Origin: Puniceicoccaceae bacterium Marseille-Q1082
GTDB taxonomy: Bacteria > Verrucomicrobiota > Verrucomicrobiia > Opitutales > Intestinicryptomonadaceae
Length of the DNA: 64,000 nucleotides
NCBI GenBank assembly: GCA_904424815.1
Contig: CAJGBI010000001.1
Location: 671,010 to 735,009, forward strand
Reading direction: 5' to 3'
In this document: piece after piece, positions 32,930 to 41,985 of the stretch
Layout of the letters: the number at the start of each line of letters is the position of its first letter
How positions within the stretch are numbered: position 1 is the stretch's first letter
Notes under the pieces: generated by a model
The model's input: the letters and a program-made list of their open reading frames with translations, nothing else
Databases searched by the model: none
What the model was told of the DNA's origin: nothing
Made by a program: the position numbers and the translations under genes

Positions 32930-33460
32930 TCAGTAGAACAGGCCCGATATTGCGAGGGCAGCCGCAGCGGCCGCCAGCGCGCACCCGAAGGCGAAAGCGC
33001 GGCCTTGCTTTGCGTATAAAAATTCAAGGAAGTCGCGGAACCTGTAAGGCAACGCTCCCAGATAGAGGCTCGCCAACACCGCAAAATAGGAGAGCGTCAC
33101 GAGGGTGAGCCTTGAAACGGGCTCCTTCATGAAGGCCGAGTCTATGAATTCGCGCGATAGCAGAAGCCCGAGGATGGCGAGCCCCCTGACCGACAAAAAG
33201 TCGTCGAGGTATTTAAAGGCGAGGATTCCGGCTATCCCGAATATGGCGATTAGGTATACCTTTATGTCGCCGAAATCCGCTTCGCCCAATTGAGAGAGTA
33301 TGTATAGAAACCATAGGCCGCCGCCGCCGAATGTGGCGACCGCCGCCTTTTTGCTGCGCGGAAACGCCAATACGAGGGGCTTGAATTTCGGAATGGCGAA
33401 CATTGCGCCCGCTGCGAACAGAATCGCCGCAAAGAGATATGTGGACAAATAAAGGCTCAT
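32930..33460 (-). CDS. Integral membrane protein, unknown function
   Basis: 176 residues with about five transmembrane helices (5-25, 42-60, 68-86, 115-135, 155-175) and short loops. No motif recognised. It is co-transcribed with gmk (one-base gap) and lies 39 bases downstream of the acyl-ACP thioesterase. Confidence 0.7.
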   Translation of the reverse strand: MSLYLSTYLFAAILFAAGAMFAIPKFKPLVLAFPRSKKAAVATFGGGGLWFLYILSQLGEADFGDIKVYLIAIFGIAGILAFKYLDDFLSVRGLAILGLLLSREFIDSAFMKEPVSRLTLVTLSYFAVLASLYLGALPYRFRDFLEFLYAKQGRAFAFGCALAAAAAALAISGLFY

Positions 33461-33499
33461 AGGGCAAAGATAATGTCCGCCGCGCGCGCCGAATCAAGC

Positions 33500-34231
33500 C
33501 TATTGAGACGCCCATTCGACATTCGCGCGCGCGCACTCGCGGCCCGTGCCGGCGGAAAATATCGAATGCGCCGAAACGTTTCCGAAAATTTCGCATACCG
33601 AGCGGATTTCGGCGTGCGGCCTGACCTCTTCGAGGAAGCTTACCGAGAGCCTGCGCGGAAATTTTTGCGGCATGTCCGGCAGGGCGTCCAACGCCCACGC
33701 CATGTACACGGAATTGTTTACGTGCCCGTTGAGGTCGATGTCGCATATGCCCGCGTCGCGCGATATGGCGTGCGGGGCCTCCGGCGACGGCGCCTTGGGG
33801 CGTTCCGAAAAATCCTCCGAATTTGCGCGCCTGCCGGGGATTCTCGCGAAGTCCCCGATTCTGTCCATGCGCGCGAGCCTTCTGCTGCGGAAGTCGAAGA
33901 GCAGCCATTGCGAGCGCGCTGTGAACAGTGGGGCGCCGCCCGACGAAAATGCCTCGAATTCGCGGTATGTGGCTATCCTGTCCCTGTCCGACGCCCAGGT
34001 TTTTATTCCGACGCGCTCGCCCCATTTGGGAAGCTTTTCGATTTCAACGGAAATTTTTGAAAGCGCCCACCCCAATTCCAGGGTTTTGAGGGTCTTAAAG
34101 TCCACTCCGAGAATTTCCGCGTGTTCTGTCGCCGCCTCCTGCAACATTTGCAAAAGCGACGGGAGCTTCAAAAATCCGTCTGCCCCCGCGTCGGCGACCC
34201 TTACTTTGTAGCTTGCGGCGTGTTCGGTCAT
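33500..34231 (-). CDS. Acyl-ACP thioesterase (FatA/FatB-like, double hot-dog)
   Basis: 243 residues with two tandem hot-dog domains. The first has SLLQMLQEAATEHAEILGVDF and WALSKISVEIEKLPKWGERV, typical of PF01643; the second carries DIDLNGHVNNSVYMAW, with the Asp-Asn-His arrangement used by plant Fat thioesterases and bacterial relatives. Expected role: release of fatty acids from ACP. It heads a minus-strand unit with the membrane protein and gmk; a terminator separates it from the cytochrome peroxidase gene. Confidence 0.9.
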   Translation of the reverse strand: MTEHAASYKVRVADAGADGFLKLPSLLQMLQEAATEHAEILGVDFKTLKTLELGWALSKISVEIEKLPKWGERVGIKTWASDRDRIATYREFEAFSSGGAPLFTARSQWLLFDFRSRRLARMDRIGDFARIPGRRANSEDFSERPKAPSPEAPHAISRDAGICDIDLNGHVNNSVYMAWALDALPDMPQKFPRRLSVSFLEEVRPHAEIRSVCEIFGNVSAHSIFSAGTGRECARANVEWASQ

Positions 34232-34252
34232 AAGGCGTTTGCGCCCGACAAG

Positions 34253-34284
34253 AAAAAAAATCCCCGCTATGCGGCGGGGATTTT
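34253..34284 (-). terminator. Rho-independent terminator of the cytochrome peroxidase gene
   Basis: AAAATCCCCGC/GCGGGGATTTT stem (34257-34267 with 34274-34284), six-base loop, with an eight-residue A run on the plus strand (T run for leftward transcripts). Confidence 0.85.
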
Positions 34285-34301
34285 CCTCCTGCGCGGGCGG
34301 T

Positions 34302-35675
34302 CTATTTTTTTACTTCGAGCTTCTTGCCGTTGTACTCTCCCGTCAGGGATTCGAGGAATTTCACAACGTAGTCTATTTCCGCGTCGGAAAGGGATACGCC
34401 GCGCTGGTACTTGGCCATTATCTCGACCGCCTGCCTTAGGCTCTGCGTAGAGCCGTCGTGGAAATATGGGGCGGTGAGGGCGACATTGCGCAGGGTGGGG
34501 GTCTTGAATTTGTGCATGTCGCGCTCGTCCTTAGTGTGCGAGTAGCGGCCTTTGTCGTTTATTTTGCCGACATTGCCGCGGTCTTTGAAGTAGTCGCGGC
34601 GCAGGCCCATGTACTCGAAAGTCTGCCCGCCGAGGTTTTCGCCCGAGTGGCAGACGGCGCAGTTGGCCTGTTTGAAGAGCTCATAGCCCTTTAATTCCTC
34701 CTGCGTGAGCGCGCCTTTGTCGCCTTTGAGGTAGCGGTCGAACGGGCTGTCGGGCGTTATGAGGGTGCGTTCGAATGCGGCGATGGCGTCGGTGATGTTC
34801 TTTTGGGTGAAGCCGTCGGGGTAAACCTTTTTAAATTCCGCGCTGAAAGCGGAGTCGGCTTCGAGCCGCTTGGCGATTTTCTCCCAAGACACGCCGTCCA
34901 TTTCGACGGGATTCATCGGGGGGCCGCCCGCCTGCTGTTCGAGGGTGTCTTCGCGCCCGTCCCAGAACTGTTTGGCGTTGAATGCGGCATTGAAGACCGT
35001 TGGGGCGTTGATGTCGCCCTTCTGCTTGCGTATGCCCGTCGAGGTTTGGAGGGCGTCCACGCCCGCCTTGTCGAGCGGGTGGCAAGTAGCGCAGGATACC
35101 GTCCCGTCGCCGGAAAGGGCCGTGTGGTGGTAGAGTATCGAGCCGAGCTTGACTTTGGCGGCGTCCGCGCCGAGGGACCGGGGAATCGGCCACACGGGCT
35201 CGTTGGAGAAATCCTTTGATATTCCGGAGGAGGCGTTTAGCTTTGCGCGCTCGGCGACTATCCAATTTGCGACCGCCTTGCGCTCCGCGGCGGAAATATT
35301 GCTCTTCCAGTGGACTATCTTGAAGCGCAGCGGCGGCATCGTCCCGTCGTCCACGGCGTATTCGATTTTCGCGAGGTCGGTGGAACTGACTTTGGCGCCC
35401 GTCTTTATTGCGCCGACAGTGTCGGTTATGTCGTAGCTGCGAAGCCCCATCTGCATGTCGGCTTTCACGAGCGAGCCGGCGATCGGGAAATTGGCGTAGA
35501 ACGGCGGCTTGGCGTTTTTGGAGTGGCACATTACGCAGCCCGCCTCTTCGAGGACGTAAAGCGCCTTCTGGCTGGTGGAGCCCTCCGGAATGTCAGACGA
35601 GTTGCCCACTATTACATAGCCCGCCGCCCACGCGGCGACTGCGACGCAAAACGCGATAATTATCTTTTTTTTCAT
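34302..35675 (-). CDS. Tri-haem cytochrome c peroxidase
   Basis: 457 residues from MKKKIIIAFCVAVAAWAAGY; a hydrophobic N terminus (5-24) serves as membrane anchor or signal. It has three CxxCH motifs: CVMCH (47-51) in an N-terminal haem-binding domain (GTMPPLRFKIVHW), CATCH (195-199) and CAVCH (339-343) in the di-haem peroxidase domain. Conserved peroxidase elements include LGSILYHHTALSGDGTVSC, APTVFNAAFN, QFWDGRE, GGPPMNPVEM and KTPTLRNVALTAPYFHDGS. It should reduce hydrogen peroxide in the periplasm with electrons from quinol or cytochromes. The arrangement matches the fused form common in gut Bacteroidetes. Confidence 0.94.
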   Translation of the reverse strand: MKKKIIIAFCVAVAAWAAGYVIVGNSSDIPEGSTSQKALYVLEEAGCVMCHSKNAKPPFYANFPIAGSLVKADMQMGLRSYDITDTVGAIKTGAKVSSTDLAKIEYAVDDGTMPPLRFKIVHWKSNISAAERKAVANWIVAERAKLNASSGISKDFSNEPVWPIPRSLGADAAKVKLGSILYHHTALSGDGTVSCATCHPLDKAGVDALQTSTGIRKQKGDINAPTVFNAAFNAKQFWDGREDTLEQQAGGPPMNPVEMDGVSWEKIAKRLEADSAFSAEFKKVYPDGFTQKNITDAIAAFERTLITPDSPFDRYLKGDKGALTQEELKGYELFKQANCAVCHSGENLGGQTFEYMGLRRDYFKDRGNVGKINDKGRYSHTKDERDMHKFKTPTLRNVALTAPYFHDGSTQSLRQAVEIMAKYQRGVSLSDAEIDYVVKFLESLTGEYNGKKLEVKK

Positions 35676-35837
35676 GCGGAAACGAGATTTTAGTCTGTGC
35701 CGCAATAAAGCCCGAAATCCGCCGAAAAATCAAGAAAATAACGCCGTAGCAGCGCGCGGTCGCGCGCGCCTCAACCGTCCGCGCGCCGCGCGAAGGCGCG
35801 GCGGCTGCGTGCGGCGGCGTTAAAATAGAATGCGCCG

Positions 35838-36560
35838 CTATTGCGATATAGGCGCGAAATCGGATTTTTTTATCCAGCCGGACTTTCCGTTGGGGGCCCT
35901 GGCGAGCTCGAAATCTCCGCGCTCGGCGGAACGCTCAACGACAAGCCCCTCGGAGGCGCGCAGTTCTATCGGCGCATTCGGGGAAGGGGAAAGGCGCATC
36001 GGCGCGTCCTGCTTTACGACGACGGCGAGCGATTCGAAATCCGACCACTTTTTTATCCCGCAAACGCCGGCGGCAAACCCGAGGGCGGCGACCGCCGCGA
36101 TGAACCACGATATTTTCCCGCCTTTGCCATAGAGCGGCGGGACGGCGGCTGTCAGCGCGCAAATCCAAAATAGGGCGACCGCGACGGCAAACCATTCTCC
36201 CTTAGAGAGCTCGAAAAACGGAGACGACATGTCGGGAGCTTGCAGGGACGCCTCCTGCGAAAGGATTTTCAGGTTGGCGGAAGCCTCCCTCATTCTCGGG
36301 GAAATCGCGAGGGCTTTGAGGTAGTCGGCGAGCGCGCGGGCGGGTTCGCCCGTCTTGACGCGGGCATTGGCGCGGTTGAAATACAGCTCCGAAGTGTCCA
36401 GTCCTTCACCTGCCGCGAGGTCATAGTTTTCGACGGCTTTTTTATAGTCTTCGGCCTTGTATGCGCTGTTGCCGAGCATAAAGTATTCGTCGGCGGTCTG
36501 GGCGACTGACGCCTGCGCGACCGCGGCGGCCGCGAGCAGAATTTTTAGGGCTTTTTTCAT
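35838..36560 (-). CDS. batE: BatE: TPR, membrane and SH3-like protein of the Bat operon
   Basis: 240 residues: signal peptide (1 to about 20), two or three TPR units (YFMLGNSAYKAEDYKKAVENYD and following), two transmembrane helices (about 122-142 and 147-165), and a C-terminal bacterial SH3-like domain (AVVVKQDAPMRLSPSPNAP, SGWIKKSDF). This is the BatE layout. Last gene of the moxR-bat operon; its ATG lies one base after the batD stop. Function in the Bat complex is not settled; it has been linked to stress and oxygen tolerance. Confidence 0.88.
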   Translation of the reverse strand: MKKALKILLAAAAVAQASVAQTADEYFMLGNSAYKAEDYKKAVENYDLAAGEGLDTSELYFNRANARVKTGEPARALADYLKALAISPRMREASANLKILSQEASLQAPDMSSPFFELSKGEWFAVAVALFWICALTAAVPPLYGKGGKISWFIAAVAALGFAAGVCGIKKWSDFESLAVVVKQDAPMRLSPSPNAPIELRASEGLVVERSAERGDFELARAPNGKSGWIKKSDFAPISQ

Positions 36561-36561
36561 G

Positions 36562-38373
36562 TCATTTGAGAATTTGCCGGACGGTTTCCGCGAGGTTTTT
36601 GGCGAGTTCTCCGCGGCCGGAGGCTCCGGCGTCGCCCCCGCCGAATTCCAGCGCGTCGGCGCCGTCGAACACGGCCTTTATCGCCGCGGTTTGGGCGTCG
36701 CCGAGCCCGATTTCCTCCGAGCGCGCAAGGGCGTCTTTCAGCGACAGCGAGCGCGCCTCTTCGGGGGAGCTTGCGGCGAGGGCGTATCTGAGCGCTTCGC
36801 GCGCGGCCGTGAAGAATTTTTTCGCGTCCGGGGAATCCGCGCTTGCGAGAGCTTCGCGCAGGGACGCGCGCGCTTTCGCGGAGTATTCCGTTTTTTTTGC
36901 GTAGGCGGGGTCGGTTTCAAGCCTCCGCGCCCTGAGCCTGTGCGCGACGAACGCCGCCACCGCCGCGAGTATCGCCGCCTGGGAAATCCAAAACCATTTG
37001 GACGAGAATAGGTTCGCGGAATTTTCGGTGCGGACTCCCTCGGAGATTTTCGAGAACGCAGGCGCGGGTTTTGCGGCCTCTTCCTGCGCCTCCCTTACGG
37101 TCTTGGATCGGATTGTGGGGGCGACGCTCACGGCGACCGGCTCCGAGAGTTCCTCGACATATTTTCCGGTCTCGGGATCGAAGTAATTGAACGCAACCCT
37201 CGGCGCCTGCGGCAAATCCGCCGCCTTCGGAACCGCCGTGTATTCGAAAGTCTTGATCCCTATGTAGCCCTGGTTTCCGCTCTCGTCAGCGAACGACGAT
37301 TTCGGCTTGTAGGTTTTCCAGTCGCGCGCGCCGTCGAGGGCGGGGGCGGTCATTCTGTTGAAGTTGCCGGTGCCCGCGATTTTCGCGACTATCGTGCACG
37401 GCTCTCCGACCGAGAGGGCGTCGGGGCTTACGGAAACTTCCGCAAGTTCAAATTTTCCGATGGCTCCGGTAAAGTTTTTCGGCTTTCCCTCGGCTGGGAG
37501 CGGGAGGATTTTGAGCTTCATCGGCTTCATCGGCGCGTTGAAGCGTATGCGCCTGCCCGAACCCATTGAGAGCAGCCGGTCCATCATGGACATTCCCATT
37601 ATGTCGTCTAAGGATATCTCCCGATTGAGGACTACGGCGGCGGAAAATTCGAGGTCGTATTCGCCAGCTTTTAATGGGGTTATCACCGTGCGGTATATCA
37701 CGAGCGCCTTTTCGCGGTCTATTACGGGCTCTTCGGTGAACTTTGGGCATTCAAAGGCGTCCATGTTCTTTATCTGCGGGACTGCTTGCTCCAATCTGTA
37801 TCCGTTTTCAAAAAGCGATTTGTCGAAGGACAGCACGAGCTCGCACTTTATCGTCTCGCCCACGTATATTTTTTCGCGCGGGAGCTTGAGCTCAAGGGTT
37901 ATCGAATTTTTGAACGAGTCGTCATACGCATGGCTCTGCCTGCGCGCGGGAGCCGCAAACGACGGGAATCCTACCATTCGCTGCGGCGCGGAGGCGGGGG
38001 CGGACGCGGAGACTTTCAGCGTAGCGGCGGCGGCGTCGAGCGACTTTGAGCCGAGCGGGATTTTCCATGCGGGCACGGTGTATTCGCCCTCATTGCCGGC
38101 GACCATCGCAAAGTCGAGCGTCACGCTCGAGGACATTTTCCCGTTGATGAAGGAGTAGTTTTGCGAGCGGCTCGTGCCCGCTATTTCGAGGCCTGCGGGC
38201 ACGGGTATGTCGGCCGGGTTGACGGACGCGCCGTCTGCGTTTTTCAGCGTAACCCTGTATGTGGCGTAGCCGCCAGGGCGGATTTCCGCCGGATAAAAGC
38301 CTGTTTCCACAGTCTGCGCGAATGCCGCCGCGCAGGAGATTGCCAAAACGGATATTGCCGTGAGTATTTTCAT
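36562..38373 (-). CDS. batD: BatD: oxygen-tolerance protein with immunoglobulin-like repeats
   Basis: 603 residues. Signal peptide (1 to about 19) and several extracytoplasmic beta domains with GYATYRVTLKNADG, RQSHAYDDSFKNSITLELKLPREKIYVGETI (split), AGEYDLEFSAAVV and SVGEPCTIVAKIAGTGN. A C-terminal transmembrane helix (about 470-488) is followed by a helical cytoplasmic tail. This is the BatD plan. It is directly adjacent to the batB/C stop. Confidence 0.9.
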   Translation of the reverse strand: MKILTAISVLAISCAAAFAQTVETGFYPAEIRPGGYATYRVTLKNADGASVNPADIPVPAGLEIAGTSRSQNYSFINGKMSSSVTLDFAMVAGNEGEYTVPAWKIPLGSKSLDAAAATLKVSASAPASAPQRMVGFPSFAAPARRQSHAYDDSFKNSITLELKLPREKIYVGETIKCELVLSFDKSLFENGYRLEQAVPQIKNMDAFECPKFTEEPVIDREKALVIYRTVITPLKAGEYDLEFSAAVVLNREISLDDIMGMSMMDRLLSMGSGRRIRFNAPMKPMKLKILPLPAEGKPKNFTGAIGKFELAEVSVSPDALSVGEPCTIVAKIAGTGNFNRMTAPALDGARDWKTYKPKSSFADESGNQGYIGIKTFEYTAVPKAADLPQAPRVAFNYFDPETGKYVEELSEPVAVSVAPTIRSKTVREAQEEAAKPAPAFSKISEGVRTENSANLFSSKWFWISQAAILAAVAAFVAHRLRARRLETDPAYAKKTEYSAKARASLREALASADSPDAKKFFTAAREALRYALAASSPEEARSLSLKDALARSEEIGLGDAQTAAIKAVFDGADALEFGGGDAGASGRGELAKNLAETVRQILK

Positions 38374-40947
38374 TTACCAGTCTTTGTAAGAGCTTTCGTA
38401 GCGTTGTTTCTGGGTTCCGAACCCACGGAGGGGCAGGAACTTTTCGTCGTCTTTCATTGAATCGAGAAGCTGCCTTGCCTCCGCGCGCGTCATCGCGCCC
38501 TCGGATTTTCTGACGTTTTCCCTTTCTTCCGCGGCCCTTGCGGCCTGCGCCGCTTCGGCCTTCGGGGCGGGAAGCTCTTCTCGCCCTTCCGAGGGGGAGG
38601 GGAGTTTCTCCCCTTTTTTGTCTCCAGATTTTTTTGAATTGTCCACTGCCTGTTCGTCCTTTTTATTTTCGGGCTTTTGCCGCTGGGCGTTTTGCCCCGG
38701 GTCGCCGCGCTTTTCGGATTCTCCGCTGCTGTCGCGGCCCCTGTCTTCGGGCTTTTTCTCTTCCTTTTGCGGGGTATTGTCTTGCCGCTTTTCCTCCCGC
38801 TTGTCCTGTCCGTCGCGGCTGTTTTGAGAATCGCGGTTTTGCCTTTCGTCTTTATTGCGGTCTTTTTGATTTTGCCCGCTTTGATTTTGTTTTTGGTTGT
38901 CCTGCTGATTTTGCTTATCCTGTTTGTCCTGCTGATTCTGCTGTTGCTGATTGTCGTTTTGTTGCTGCCGGTTTTGGTCGTTCTGTTGATTCTGCTGGTT
39001 TTGTTGATTTTGCTGGTTTTGCTGGTTTTGCTGGTTCTGTTCGTTCTGTTGGTTCTGCTGGTTGTCGTCTCGCAAAAGCTTTTTGAGCTCTTCGGCAAGC
39101 TTCGTCTGGCTCTCCTTTATTTTGGCGAGCGCGGGCGCGGATTCTTCGGATATCCTGCCGACGTTGGCGGCCTCCTTTTTCGCGGCGGCGGCGGCGGATT
39201 GCGCGGCGCGCAGATTGTTTTCGGCGTCGGAGTTCGACGGGTCGAGAAGCAGGGCGTCGGAGTATTCCGCGACGGGGGCTTCAATCATTTTTTCGAGATC
39301 CTCCCATTGGTTTTTTGCGGCCGCCGCGGCACTGGCGGTTTCTTCCGAAAGCTTTGCCGAAGCTTCGCACGCGGCGATCGCCTTTTTGAGCTTTTCCTGA
39401 AAATTCTTGTCTTTTAGCGGGCTTTTGCCGAGGGCGGCCTTTTTTGCGGCTTCATTCTTCGCGGCCTTTAACGCCGCCGATTCCACCTCCAGCAGCTTCA
39501 ATCCCTCGCGCAGGGTTTGCGTACCTTCCGACGCCGCCTGTTCCGACTGCGCGAAAGCGCTTCCTATCTTTTGCGAAAGGTTTTGGGGCAACTGCATTTT
39601 CGCGCTCGCGGCCTTTGCCGCCGCGTAGTCGATATTGCCTATATTATAATACACCGCGGAATGCAGGGGGAAGTCGTCGGGAGAGAGCTTCGCCGCGGCG
39701 AGAAAAAACTCCCTCGCCCCCTCTGCGTCTCCCGCCTCCCGCGCGTCGACGCCGAGGTTGAACAAATCGCGGGAATCCGGATTTTCGGGCGCGGAATATT
39801 TCGGCTTCTCCGGCTTTGGGAGCGGGGCGTCGGAATGCGCGGGAACTTCTTCCGCGCCTTCGCCTTCGCCCCTCTCCTGCGCCCTTGCGCCGCCTGGCTG
39901 GAATGCTACGGCCGCCGCGAGCAGCACGGCGGCGGCTCCTCCGCCGGAGCGGGCGAAAAACTTGCGGGTGCCCACGAGCGACGAGAGCGACAGCAACAGT
40001 ATCGCAAGCCCGAGCGGAATCTGGAAGCGCTCTATGGCAAGCTGCCTCATTCGCGAGGAAAGCTCCTGCGAGGGGATTTTTTTGAGGCCCTCGTTGTAGA
40101 TTGTGTCCATGCCGTCCGCTGTGAGCGGCTCGTAGAATCCGCCGGTTGCTTTGGCGATTTCCGTAAGGGTTTTTTCGTTCAGCCGGCTGCGGACGGGGTT
40201 GCCAGCTTCGTCTTTCAGGAGGGTCGTGCCGCCGGATTCGTCGCGGACGGGTATGAATTCCCCCGCGGCGCCGCCGACTCCGAGCGCGTATATGACTACC
40301 CCGCTTTTTGCCGCCCTTTTTGCGGCTTCCAGCGCGGAGTCTTCAAGTTCCTCGCCGTCGCTTATGAGCACTATTATCTTGCGGTTGGACGTCGATGAAA
40401 AGGCGATTTCCGCCTCCTCTATCGCCGCGGAAATATTTGTTCCGCCGCGCTGTATGACGTTTGTGTCGAGCGCTTCGAGCGACATTCTGAAAGCGTCGTA
40501 GTCGAGGGTCAGCGGACACTGCAAAAAAGCCTGCCCGCTGAATGCGACTATCCCGATTCTGTCGCCCTGCAAAATGTTTACGAGGTCGAGCACCGACAGC
40601 TTTGCGCGCTCGAGCCTGTCGGGTTTGACGTCTTCGGCGAGCATGCTGTTGGAGGTGTCGACGGCGAATATTATGTCTATGCCGCGCGTCTTGGTTTCCT
40701 CCCAGCGGTATCCCCACTGGGGGCGGGCGAGGGCGGCGAATATTAGCATTACGGCGCAAAATGCAAGCGCGTTCTTGACGATTATCTTAGGCGCGCTGAC
40801 GGTGCGGGTCAACTCCGGCATCAGCCTCTGTGACGCGAATTTAGCGAGCGCCTTGCGCCTGGCGGCGCGCGCGCGGAACGCGGCGAGCGCGAGAACCGCG
40901 GCGGCGGCTAACGCCGCATAGAGCCAGATTGGTGAATGGAATGTCAT
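38374..40947 (-). CDS. BatB-BatC fusion: VWA membrane protein with TPR and Gln/Asn-rich region
   Basis: 857 residues from MTFHSPIWLYAAL. Residues 1-340 are BatB: two N-terminal transmembrane helices, LARPQWGYRWEETKTRGIDI, a VWA domain with MIDAS DTSNS (97-101) and a helix at about 310-325. After a second signal-like hydrophobic segment (337-350) follows a BatC-like part with TPRs (DSRDLFNLGVDAREAGDAEGA and AVYYNIGNIDYAAAK; residues about 390-580). Residues 629-715 are almost pure Gln/Asn with Lys/Asp/Arg, then a charged tail. batB and batC are usually separate genes. The start overlaps the batA stop (ATGA). Confidence 0.9.
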   Translation of the reverse strand: MTFHSPIWLYAALAAAAVLALAAFRARAARRKALAKFASQRLMPELTRTVSAPKIIVKNALAFCAVMLIFAALARPQWGYRWEETKTRGIDIIFAVDTSNSMLAEDVKPDRLERAKLSVLDLVNILQGDRIGIVAFSGQAFLQCPLTLDYDAFRMSLEALDTNVIQRGGTNISAAIEEAEIAFSSTSNRKIIVLISDGEELEDSALEAAKRAAKSGVVIYALGVGGAAGEFIPVRDESGGTTLLKDEAGNPVRSRLNEKTLTEIAKATGGFYEPLTADGMDTIYNEGLKKIPSQELSSRMRQLAIERFQIPLGLAILLLSLSSLVGTRKFFARSGGGAAAVLLAAAVAFQPGGARAQERGEGEGAEEVPAHSDAPLPKPEKPKYSAPENPDSRDLFNLGVDAREAGDAEGAREFFLAAAKLSPDDFPLHSAVYYNIGNIDYAAAKAASAKMQLPQNLSQKIGSAFAQSEQAASEGTQTLREGLKLLEVESAALKAAKNEAAKKAALGKSPLKDKNFQEKLKKAIAACEASAKLSEETASAAAAAKNQWEDLEKMIEAPVAEYSDALLLDPSNSDAENNLRAAQSAAAAAKKEAANVGRISEESAPALAKIKESQTKLAEELKKLLRDDNQQNQQNEQNQQNQQNQQNQQNQQNQQNDQNRQQQNDNQQQQNQQDKQDKQNQQDNQKQNQSGQNQKDRNKDERQNRDSQNSRDGQDKREEKRQDNTPQKEEKKPEDRGRDSSGESEKRGDPGQNAQRQKPENKKDEQAVDNSKKSGDKKGEKLPSPSEGREELPAPKAEAAQAARAAEERENVRKSEGAMTRAEARQLLDSMKDDEKFLPLRGFGTQKQRYESSYKDW
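38803..39063 (-). repeat. Coding low-complexity tract, Gln/Asn-rich
   Basis: DNA of residues 629-715 of the BatB/C fusion: degenerate runs of CAG/CAA and AAC/AAT codons in short QQN units (six or more QQN in succession). The mix of synonymous codons means it is not a simple slipped trinucleotide repeat, although its length may still vary between strains. Confidence 0.8.
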
Positions 40948-41981
40948 GGCAAAGTCCTGAATCTTGTGTTTGCGAGCAGCAACTTGAGCGCGAGCACGCC
41001 GAGCGCGGCGGCCGCGAACCACGGGAAGAGCTCGTCGTACGAAGTGAAGTTGCGCAGCTTGACGGTCGTCTTTTCAAGGGCGTCTATATCGGAATATATA
41101 TTGCGAAGCTCCGCCATATTTTCGGCGCGGTAGAATTTGCCGCCGGTTATTTCGGAAATTTTGCGCAAGGTGGACTCGTCCACGCTGCTGCGCATGTCTC
41201 CGGCGTATACGGGGCGGCCGTAGGCGTCGCGCATGACGCGCTGGTTTTCGTCGAGGCGCGCGGCGGGGACTATGCCGCTCCTGCCGACGGCTATCGTGTA
41301 GACTTTCGCGTTGAAGGACGCGGCGGCCTCGGCCGCGGCTATGGGCGTTATCTGGCCGGCGTTGTTTTCGCCGTCGGTGAGCAGTATGACCACCCGGCTC
41401 TTCGCGTTTTTAAGCTCTTTTAGCCTGTTTACGCTCATGGCCAGCGCCGTGCCTATCGCCGTGCTGTCGGCGTCTATAACTCCGATGTCCACCCTCTCGA
41501 AATTTTTTCTCAGCCAGTCGTGGTTGAGAGTCATGGGCGATACTATGAACGGGTTGGAGGCGAAGGTTATCATGCCTATCCTGTCGTTGGGGCGCCTCTC
41601 GACGAACTCGCGTATGACCGCCTTTACGGCGTCCATGCGGGTTATGGGGGCGGCGGCGTTGGGGGAGAAGTCGAGGGCGGCCATTGAGCCCGACACGTCT
41701 ATGGTGAGGACTATGTCTATGCCGCTCTCCTCGCGCTCGCTGTACCCCCTGCCGAGCCGCGGGCGGGCGAGCGCCGTTATGAGCAGCGCGAGCGCCAGCA
41801 GCGTGAGCGCAAACCTCCACATCCCTGGTTTCGCCCTGTTTTTACCTGACGCCTCTTTCGCTATGGCGACGCTCGAAAATATTATCGAGCCGCTCTTGCC
41901 CGACGCCGAGCGCAACAGCGCGAGCGCCGGCAGCAGCAGAAGAAGCCACAGGAGGTTGGGATTTGCGAAGTCGAAATTCAT
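40944..41981 (-). CDS. batA: BatA: VWA-domain membrane protein
   Basis: 345 residues. Two N-terminal transmembrane helices (about 9-24 and 56-72), LARPRLGRGYSEREESGIDI, then a VWA domain with the full MIDAS DVSGS (95-99), a threonine in DADSTAIG and an aspartate in LLTDGENN. A C-terminal transmembrane helix ends the protein (about 322-338). This is typical BatA (aerotolerance operon). It overlaps batB/C by four bases. Confidence 0.92.
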   Translation of the reverse strand: MNFDFANPNLLWLLLLLPALALLRSASGKSGSIIFSSVAIAKEASGKNRAKPGMWRFALTLLALALLITALARPRLGRGYSEREESGIDIVLTIDVSGSMAALDFSPNAAAPITRMDAVKAVIREFVERRPNDRIGMITFASNPFIVSPMTLNHDWLRKNFERVDIGVIDADSTAIGTALAMSVNRLKELKNAKSRVVILLTDGENNAGQITPIAAAEAAASFNAKVYTIAVGRSGIVPAARLDENQRVMRDAYGRPVYAGDMRSSVDESTLRKISEITGGKFYRAENMAELRNIYSDIDALEKTTVKLRNFTSYDELFPWFAAAALGVLALKLLLANTRFRTLP

Positions 41982-41985
41982 TGCG

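Noticed and set aside
38803-39063. CRISPR-like or minisatellite array in the CAG/AAC-rich tract
   Set aside because: Units are short, irregular and in frame within the BatB/C coding sequence; it is a coding low-complexity tract. No CRISPR array was seen anywhere in the window.
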